64,000 bases of DNA. Origin: Atrichornis clamosus. Its lineage: Eukaryota > Chordata > Aves > Passeriformes > Menuridae. How positions within the stretch are numbered: position 1 is the stretch's first letter; each line of letters opens with the position of its first letter. A program made the position numbers and the translations under genes. Of this stretch, positions 56,081-64,000 are shown in pieces. The notes under the pieces were generated by a model. It did no database searches. It saw only the letters and a program-made list of their open reading frames with translations, and was not told the DNA's origin. Where the stretch lies: NCBI GenBank assembly GCA_013400975.1, contig WBMZ01014173.1:1-64000 (forward strand), written 5' to 3'.

Positions 56081-56519
56081 GTGTATGTGAACTACAAAAA
56101 CAGATACAGAAACTTTTTTTAGTAACAAAGAAGGGAGTAATTTATATGAATCATGGCACACTAAGACTTAAACATCAACGCTGATTTTATTGGAAGTTGT
56201 AAGAGATGGCCAACAGATCATGGCTGGCCAATTGAAAGGAAAGAGGCAGCTTTATTTTTGACTGTTGTTTAACACTGACTGAGTTCACAAAGTTTCACTT
56301 AACTCAGTAGAAAACACTAATGATTTGAATATGATAGATTTGGCAAACCCAAGGAGTACTGACCAAGACTTGTGGAAGACAAAGTTATGACTTGGATCTG
56401 ACCAAATACAAATACTTCCAAGGTAAGACCCTCTGTGAATTAACAGGTCATACACTAGCTGAGGTCTAAAGTGACATGCAGGTGCTGGATTCTTCCAAAA
56501 TGTATTGGTTTTATGTGAC

Positions 56520-56895
56520 AAGGTTTTGATGGTGGGGGAGCTACAGGAGGGGCATCTGTGAGAAGATGTCAGAAGCTGCTCCCATATTGGACAGAGCCAG
56601 ATGCAGCCAGCTGTCCAAAGCTGGGCCAGTAAGTGATGTTGGTAACATCTTTATGATAGCATACAAAGAGGGGGGTAAAAATATGCTACACAGCAGCAGA
56701 TGAGAGAAAGAAGTGAAAATATTTGAGAGAAACAGCTCTGCAGACACCAAGATCACTGCGGATGGAGGAGGAGGAGGTGCTCCAGGCACCGGAGCAGCAA
56801 TTATCCTGCAGTCTGTGGTGCAGGGTAGTTGTGAGGCAGGCTGTCCCCCTGCAACCCATGGTGGTCCACTGTGCAGTAGATATCCACCCACCACA
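56520..56895 (+). mobile_element. LTR-like interspersed repeat (avian endogenous retrovirus type), degraded
   Basis: GGGGCATCTGTGAGAAGATG, CTGCTCCCATATTGGACAGA, GAGAGAAACAGCTCTGCAGA, GGTGCTCCAGGCACCGGAGC and GAGGCAGGCTGTCCCCCTGC resemble, from memory, a GC-richer repeat common in bird genomes that I associate with ERVL-type LTRs. It stands out from its AT-rich surroundings. The open frames on both strands (56541-56894 and 56713-56980) fall inside it and are not genes. I see no retroviral genes next to it, so it would be a solo remnant. Family assignment is uncertain. Confidence 0.45.
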
Positions 56896-58140
56896 CCTTT
56901 ATATAGACAATCTCTCTCAGAGAGGCGTACTTTCTCCTGTTTTTGTTTTTCTTGACATCTGGCACTGTAGACAAATTTAGAGAGGGGAGGATTGCTGCAA
57001 GATTTGGAATTAATCCCTAAAATAAATTTTAAAAAAATGTTTTCAATCCATGAAAATTGTAATGAATGAATGAATAAAGGACAGACAGCAGCTTGAGCTA
57101 TTGATGTATTTAAAGATTAAAACAATAGAAGCTGAAATATGCAGATTCCTCCTAAAGGAGCATGTGAAATCTGCACGTTGGTGAATAACGTTTAAAGTCA
57201 TATATTGTAGTGCAAAGGAAAAGAAAGAGCTGCTTTTACTGGGCTGGCCATGCACCAAGGTTTGTACTGTTGTCAGAAGGATATCCTCACTGAGGATTCA
57301 GAGGTCCAGGACAACTAAGTAGTTTAAAAATGTCTCCCAGAGAACAGAGAAACCCTTAATAAAGACGAAAGGGATCTGGAAGAAATTAACACAGGACGTG
57401 TATACATAGATCACAGCACAGCTGAGATCACCACCGAAGTGTCTGCCCTTACTGGTAAGGAGAGTATTTATGGGACAGATTATTCTTGGAAATTTTTATT
57501 CAGTTTTGTTACTTAACCCAGTATCTTGCAAATACAGTTGAGCAATGTTTCTCCACAGATATGCAGTGAAGATAAAGAGTGAGAAACTGAAAACTTAAAA
57601 AAGTTCAAGTTCTTAGTCAGACAGAAATACAAAATTTAGTTCTCCAAATGTACTTCCATGGAGAGATATAGTTCTCTTCTAAAGAAATAAGAGCAAATTT
57701 AGAGATTTAGGGATTTTGAGCACTAAAGAAAATTGAAAGTGTAATTCATCCAACAATATTTATTATTGTGCTTTGAAACCTCCACTGAAAATGGTTCTAT
57801 CTGTGTTGGACAACATGGCCTTCGAGAAAATGGAAAAGAACAGGCCTGATTCATCTTCCTTACTTTTTGTTTATTAGGATCTGGTCATATTACTCCTGTT
57901 TAAGTATCTTCAAATAGATATAGATATAGATACGTATTTGGTTTGAACAGATAGCACAATGCATATAAGAAAGTTTCATGTCTTTAACTAAGTCTGTATG
58001 AATCTGACTACAAACCAGTGCTGCTGTTGTTTAAGACTGGGTAGAAAATAAATGCATGTTGCAGACACAATCTAAAAAATTTGCAAAACGTACAGTTAGG
58101 CAAAGTACAAAGGTAATTAATTTTTACAGCAGCATGTTGT
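56896..58140. other. Intergenic sequence with one unexplained open frame
   Basis: No gene is recognised. An open plus-strand frame of about 60 codons (57331-57513) with less AT-biased codon content than its surroundings is reported in the findings. The rest is AT-rich. Confidence 0.5.
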
Positions 58141-58680
58141 AGAATGGAGATGGAGACTCCACAACTTTGTAGGAATGAGGCCTAGAGCCCTGTGATATCC
58201 TGTGAGATATGTGGTGACAGGATTCCCATGGGCATAATGGCACGCTGAGGGGCTGAGAGGTTATCAGGCAGAGGCTGGACGGCCCTTGCAGTGCAATCAG
58301 CCAGCTGGAAGAGGCAGTGGCAGTAAGATGTCACAGTCCTGTTCTCGCCCTTGCACGAGACCAACAGCCTTTGTAATCTTTCATTCCACCATTTATGATG
58401 GCAGTAACAGAATATTTGACTACAGTCTCACCTCCACTTCCCCCAGAAGGATAAATTGGTTTTTGAAATACTCAGTGTCAGAGGATGAGAATATGACCAT
58501 GTTGCAGATGAGCTGATGGGCTTCCTTCTCTCTCCTCCCCAAATCAAGGGCATCTCTTTGGTAAGATTTGCACCTCCAACCCTGTCGGAGTATACTCAGG
58601 AACACTTGTACACAGCGCTATACATTTATATTTGGAGGTCTAGTGAATTTATCACCAGTAATCTAAAAGAATCTATAATC
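58141..58680. other. Unclassified GC-moderate sequence, possible old repeat
   Basis: This stretch is less AT-rich than its flanks and sits directly before a tandem repeat and an antisense CR1 piece, so it may be part of an old LTR or other mobile element. I see no coding motif. Short open frames on both strands are not convincing. Confidence 0.25.
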
Positions 58681-58692
58681 TGTTGCTCCAAT

Positions 58693-58870
58693 AAACCAAC
58701 CATTTGTGAATCTGTGTTCATGAGAGTTCCTGTTGAACTCAACCAGACTTAAAGTGTTGAATTGGTAAACCACACGATTTGTGAATCTGTGTTTATGAAT
58801 GAGAACAGATCGGTAGTATAACACACACTGTTGGTGCATCTGAGAGCTTATCAAATGTGACTGGATTTAT
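58693..58870. repeat. Decayed tandem repeat of about 75 bp
   Basis: TTTGTGAATCTGTGTTCATG at 58703 recurs as TTTGTGAATCTGTGTTTATG at 58778, each preceded by AAACCA. A fainter third version (GTGCATCTGAGAGCTTAT, then TAGTGCTGAATGGGTTAT) follows. Two clear units plus a partial third suggest a small diverged tandem array or an LTR end with internal duplication. Confidence 0.65.
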
Positions 58871-58934
58871 AGTGCTGAATGGGTTATAAGCTGATGTCCA
58901 AGGACAAGCTGAAAAGCAAGGAGGATTTACTTCC

Positions 58935-59765
58935 ATCATGCTCTTAGACCAGGATTGAGGTGAGAATGACTAGCCTACAGTTCCGAGTCCCCCTTGTTGC
59001 CCTTCCTGAAGTGACATTTGGCTTTTTCATCTTCAGGAATCTCTTCCAGTTGCCATGACCTTTCAAAGATAATGAAGAGTGGACTCACAGTGGCATCTGC
59101 CAGTTTCCACGGGATTCATGTGTGCACCCCGTCAGACTCTATGGATTTAAGTATGTGGTGTTTGTTTAAGCACCCCCTAAACTGTTGTTTCTCCACCAAG
59201 GATAAGCAGTCTTTGCTGCTGTTTTTCTCACTTGCCTCAGGAAACTGGGATTACTGAAGTTTGCTCTAGCTAGTAAAGACCAAGCCAAAGAAAACATTGC
59301 GTACGTCAGCCTTATTCGTGTTCTTTCTTACCAGGTGTCCCACCCATGTCAGCTGTAGGTCTGTGTTTTCCCTTGTCTTACTTTACTGCTTGTCTATCTG
59401 TAGACGCCTTTCATGTTGCCCTTCATGCACCTTAGCAGATTCAGCTCCTGCTGAGCTTTTCCTAACACCATCCCTGAACAGTGTTTTTATGTGTTCCTTT
59501 TGTATTATGTGATCCTGCTTCCACTGGATGTCTAAGATTGGATTTTAAAGGAGATCCTAGGGTATCTCTGAAGGCCTCCTGCCACCCTTGCGTGATTTCT
59601 TGCTCATCAAGATCAATATTTCTTGACTTTATAGGAGGTGATCCCTGAAAATCACCTAGCTCTTTTGGAAGCCTCCTCTCTTACAGGACAGTTTTCCAGA
59701 GGAGCTTTCCAAACAGAACCCAGTGCAGGCCAGAAGAATGCAAAAGTTTGCTGGAGTGGTTTGCT
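58935..59765 (-). mobile_element. CR1 LINE ORF2 fragment, antisense, highly degraded
   Basis: On the plus strand the order CTAGCCTACAGTTC, CCTTCCTGAAGTGACATTTGGC, CATGACCTTTCAAAGATAATG, GTGGCATCTGCCAG and ACCCCGTCAG is the reverse complement of the CR1 RT start, where the protein reads roughly PDGxHPRVLRELADV...FERSW...DWKxANVTPxFKKG...NYRPVSLT. Farther right, CTCCTGCCACCCTTGCGTGATTTCTTGCTCAT and CACCTAGCTCTTTTGGA match the preceding linker of avian CR1. Frames are broken many times, so this is a dead, old insertion. Limits are approximate. Confidence 0.75.
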
Positions 59766-62650
59766 TGACAGCTTCAAGATAACAACTCCTTAGTTATTTC
59801 TAGAAAATCTAGCCTTCCCTGCACCTCAGTTAATACTATACAGCACTAAGCATTCTTAGTTGGTGGTGAAGAGAGGTTGCAAGCTTGTACAGTCTCTCTG
59901 CATTCCATGTTCCTTTTATATTCCATTCCCCATTACTCCATTCCTAAAACCAGAAATGTTGAGGAAACTTAGTCCATTATATATACACCAAACTGTGAGT
60001 AAATAAAGTAAATATGTATAAACAGGTTTGAATTCACCAGACAAATTATTCAGTTATTTTAGATTATTTTCCTTCTATTAGATAAACAGTAGATAATATG
60101 TTTCAGGCTTGGGGTTTTTTCAGGCATGGTATATTCACAGGAGTCTATTTGTCAAGAGACATGGGCATGACTTAGGCAGTTTACAGTGAAATATGGATTT
60201 AGATTTGTAACTGTTAGTTCTTATAACTCCATGTCATAAGCGGATAGAAAAAAAATAATAAAATGTGAACTGAAAAAGGATGCAATCAGACAATGATCCA
60301 TATTTAGCATGGTTGCTATGGAATTGCACAGATTAACATGCTATTAGCCACTGACATAATACTCAAGAAGAACTGGGGATTAAAAAAAAAAAAGAGACAG
60401 ATAAAACTCCAAAATTACGTATGTGAGTATTGTATTTCAGAAGAAAAGTGCAGGTGGTAGGTGTGATAGTAGTTAATGAGTGCCAGACACTGAAACATTA
60501 AGGGTGCTGTTATACTTTCACCCTAGTTAGACACATTATGGAAAGGAGTTATTGACATGATTCCTATATTCAATTGATGAGGATAAAGAAAATTGATTAT
60601 GCACTTTTTCTTGGAAAGAAACATCAATTTAAGACACATAAATAGCAGACATGGTACTGTTATAAGAAATTACTTTTTCATCTCTCAGCAATGCTCTGAA
60701 CAAAGAAGTTTTTAAAGTCCAAAAGGCAGAATAAGGTATGTCAGAGATTAACTGAACAATTTCAGAAGGCCTTGAAGCTCTTTATTATATAAGAGCTGTT
60801 GTTGGTGCTATGCTGGTCTGGCAAGTGAAGATGTGCTGTTAGAAACTATCTTCAAAGCAACTTAGCTTTGAGACAGGATGTCTGGGACAGGCATTGTTAC
60901 AGACATTGGTGTTTTGTTGAAACAGCTCTCAGAGAGGAGATAAATGAAACAGAACTGTATTGAATTTAACTAAGCCACTTCCCATATGCTAGATCTTTGG
61001 TTTTGGATGTAGGTGTGTCACAGTGGGCCAGCCCTGCTGTTCAAACAGCAGTCACTGGTGCAAGTACTGGGAGATGATAAATACACACTTCCGTATGGTC
61101 TGTGTTAAAACTGAATTCCTGGTATGAGAAAATAATGGCATGTGTTGTATTATTCATTAGGAAAAAGATTTGTCTGACAATTGTTTCTTTTTCAGTAGAT
61201 GATCCATAACTAAAGAAAATGGCATAAGAATATAGTGACTGCATAATCTGAGCATATATTTTTGGTTTCTTGGTTCTTTTGGTTGCTTTTTGTTCATATA
61301 TTGCCTATTACTTGCAAAACTCAAATAACCTGTATTTCGGTTGATTACTTGGAGACAAGAGGTGAGCTTTTATACTGATAGATCTTTGTATGATATTCTT
61401 TTCCCACCTGCCTTAAATTATTGATGTATGTCATGCATAAACCAGAAACACTGAAACTCCTTGGACATCACTAGATTTTACACATTAGAAATATCCTGTG
61501 TGTCCCCCATGGTCACCTGAATTTGTCATTCATTAATTTGTAGAAAAAAAAGTCATTATAGAAAAAAAGACTGTAATTATGTAATTTTTCAAAGGAGAGT
61601 AAAGAGGAGTTATTTTATAAATGCTCATTCAAACTGGTTTTGGTATGACGCTGCTTCTCTTATGTCTTCACTTACAGAGAAGCAGGAAGAGACTCCTGTT
61701 ACATTCATGTCAGGAAACAATGGGCAGAGGAAGTGTTCAATCACAGAGGTTTATTTTAGTTCAGAAAAGTCAGCCATAACAGCAAGATATGCATGTATAT
61801 GATACTCCAGAGCATATTTCTTACTACATAATACTTTTTTTTTCTCTGTATATCCTCAGAGATTGTCTGTCAGAGTGACTGCTCACCCTGGCTTATTTTT
61901 TAGTCAGAACTAACAATTTTCAATTCCCATAATAATATCTTCTGTCCACATGAGCATTTCTCCTGCTGTGTTAGAGTGGGAACCTGGAATATCAATATGA
62001 CCGAGTAGCTACTTTGAAGCAGTGGATGCTGAAAGTTAATTAGCAAGATTTGTAACATTTTAAAGTAGTTAATAGAAAAAACCATTCCAAAGACAGAGGA
62101 CATAATAATTGTGATAGTTGAAATACTTAATTGCTTATATCTTCAATTTATGTCTTTGCTACCTTTGAATTTGTGTGGATTTCTTAGAAATATTGGTAAT
62201 GTTTGTTGTGCAAACAAACACTTTCGTTGGCAGATTATGTAAGGATGAATGTTGTACTGACAACACAATCTAGATTGTCTGAGTGGTACCTAGGTGACCT
62301 CTTGTCAAAGTTGGCTTCTCAGAGTCATTTCAAAGGACTTTAATAGTGTAAGGTTTAGATAACGTTAGCAGTAATGAGCTTTTCCATACTAATTCCAGTT
62401 TACAAAAGAAGTTTACTGCCTTCCCAAGTTGTTTTGGAATTAAACTAACAAATCTGAAAGTTATAAACATTTATTTCTGGCAGAAAAACAAGTCAGTGCT
62501 AAATAAGTGCTACTAGTCTTTATTTTGCTTCAAATTTTGGAGATGAGCTAGATCTTCAGCTAGAAATTCTAGTCTTTTTCAATAAACCAGGAGTGTTGAT
62601 TATTTCATTTGCAAGATTTCTGGCAAAGTGGAAAAGGGAAAAGTCAACAC
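59766..62650. other. AT-rich intergenic sequence, nothing recognised
   Basis: No convincing open frame, RNA gene or transposon tail is seen between the antisense CR1 and the TA microsatellite. Confidence 0.6.
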
Positions 62651-62664
62651 ACTATAGACTCTCT

Positions 62665-62870
62665 CTATTGTATATATAATATATATATAGTATGACTTAT
62701 AATATATATATAGTATGACTATACATAAATGTATATATGCTCACAAAAAAAATATATATATGCAACACCTGTAATACATTGACTGTATTGACTCTATACT
62801 TGCATACATATATTTATCTGTATTATATATGTATTATATATATACACATACATGCATACATATATAATAT
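62665..62870. repeat. (TA)n microsatellite cluster with 23-bp duplication
   Basis: AATATATATATAGTATGACT occurs at 62678 and again at 62701 (period 23), followed by more TATATA, TGCATACATATATA and TATATATACACATACATG tracts to about 62870. Confidence 0.8.
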
Positions 62871-64000
62871 GTAATGAATTTTTTGAAGATAAATAAATGC
62901 AAGGCACAAACTGTAATCTTGCTTTAATTAAACTTGTTAATGTCACCTTTTGGCTAAAAATGAAGTTGTAATTTAAAACAATTGGATGTGTGCAGAGCTC
63001 CAGAACCTCAGTAAGCTGTAGTTCACCTAGGAGGCCTGGGTGATAAGGGAAATGAAAGCAATGGGTGCTTGCCCAGCACAGCAGTTCCATAAGTAATGCC
63101 AGATTATGGGTTTCCTTTCCCTCCCTGTTTTAGGCCATTTATTTCTTCTCCTGCAGCCCAGTTCAATTCTTCTATCACCTCCTAAGACTCTAATCTGCTT
63201 TGTACTTAACTGAGTGAAAGCCACAGTACACAGAATGGGCAAACCATGAATATCAATGTGCTACTCCTACCTGTTTGCCTTTTCACGTGTGTTAGGGAGA
63301 TCTACTGTCTCCAGAAATCCCATAGTTTCATATCACCACAGATTCCCAGTCATTCTTGCTTAATATAAGCAAGAAAAAAGACTAATGGAAACACAGCTAT
63401 TATCTGTCTTTCGAACTCCTGGAAAATGTGCTGTTCTTCACAGTAATACTTGTAATCTGCATCTCAATACTCTGCATTTCATAATTTCTTCTCTGAATGT
63501 AAGTGACAGGAGCTGGGTCCCTTGCACAGCATGTGGCACTGTGTTAGATTCTGTACCATGCTGGCACTTACCTGACAGAATACTGGTTTTTTTCTGTAAA
63601 TCTCTTCTCTCGTGTCTGTGTTCTGGAAAGGAGTATCTTTGGAAAAAAGTAACAAGCATGTCTGACTGTCCCAAAATACTGACTGCTTCTTCACTCTGGA
63701 GAGTGTAAATAAGAGAAAGGCAAGATGGTATATTTAGAGGGGTACTAGATTACTTAACAGATCTGACTGAAGAGTAAAGAAAACTTGCTGACAAATTGTT
63801 TTAACTGCCAGGGTTTCTCTCTCTCGTGAGAGAGGCTGAAAGGAAGAAGTCAGACCCCTTGGAGATTCCAAAACAATAAACAAAAGTAAGGAACTGCTTC
63901 AATAAACTATTTCTTTATATGTCTGCATGTAATTAGTGGTTACAGATAGTCATTATTTTGTTTCATCAAAGCCCTGAACCATGCAAGCACAGCAAATGTA
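62871..64000. other. Intergenic sequence to the window end, no gene recognised
   Basis: Overlapping open frames on both strands at 63385-63708 and 62794-63242 have no recognisable domain. A perfect 10-bp inverted repeat lies at 63353-63375. No transposon tail is visible. Confidence 0.55.
63353..63375. repeat. Perfect inverted repeat, 10-bp arms
   Basis: TTCTTGCTTA, a three-base ATA spacer and TAAGCAAGAA form a perfect short hairpin. It is not followed by a T run of note and lies in non-coding DNA. Confidence 0.8.

Larger units (their letters stand above)
54807..56519. other. AT-rich intergenic sequence with TA microsatellite and a 23-bp duplication
   Basis: No gene is seen. A 23-base tandem duplication lies at 55895-55940 and an interrupted TA repeat at about 55955-56080. 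Confidence 0.65.

Noticed and set aside
56541..56980. Open frames of 117, 80 and 85 codons near 56.7 kb
   Set aside because: All fall inside a GC-richer interspersed repeat and read simple-repeat residues (GGGGG or PPPPP).
63811..63840. CTCTCTC-GT-GAGAGAG hairpin as a terminator or RNA element
   Set aside because: A simple CT/GA repeat hairpin with a two-base loop, in non-coding DNA with no associated gene.

Overview
This is a vertebrate nuclear window, almost certainly from a bird. Several CR1 retrotransposon pieces carry the typical avian CR1 3' tail (positions about 6770, 7270, 54070 and 54760), and others are CR1 ORF2 fragments (about 13900 and 58940). The introns are compact, and the only recognisable protein-coding gene is a very well conserved orthologue of TMTC3, the ER-resident O-mannosyltransferase targeting cadherins 3. 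I cannot name the species.

Layout. Positions 1 to about 900 are a GC-rich, CpG-rich island that looks like a bidirectional promoter. It holds a near-consensus ZNF143/THAP11 site (359-378), a probable untranslated first exon of TMTC3 ending at the donor at 534, and a possible first untranslated exon of a divergent minus-strand gene. From human gene order that gene should be CEP290, but no CEP290 coding sequence lies in the window. TMTC3 runs on the plus strand from about 430 to at least 32747. Its 13 coding exons (8712-8900, 10499-10717, 14513-14612, 15320-15435, 17088-17260, 18085-18337, 23980-24128, 26385-26505, 27120-27231, 27974-28077, 29242-29411, 30204-30430, 31933-32747) join without frameshift or internal stop into 2748 nt, coding for 915 residues, essentially the length of the mammalian protein. 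Exons 2-9 encode the multi-membrane GT-C-type half, with the DUF1736 region; exons 10-14 encode the TPR repeats and a lysine-rich tail.

From about 34 kb to the end is AT-rich sequence with no gene I can support. It holds microsatellites, CR1 pieces, an LTR-like repeat near 56.5 kb, a decayed tandem repeat near 58.7 kb, and one unresolved base (54279) inside a duplicated piece of CR1. In human the next gene downstream is KITLG, so this is probably the TMTC3-KITLG intergenic space.

The points most worth a second look are translational and regulatory: an upstream ORF that overlaps the TMTC3 start codon, a candidate extra 5'UTR exon packed with short upstream ORFs, the ZNF143 site in the shared promoter, and a CpG-rich islet in the third intron. 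I found no RNA genes, CRISPR arrays or previously undescribed systems.
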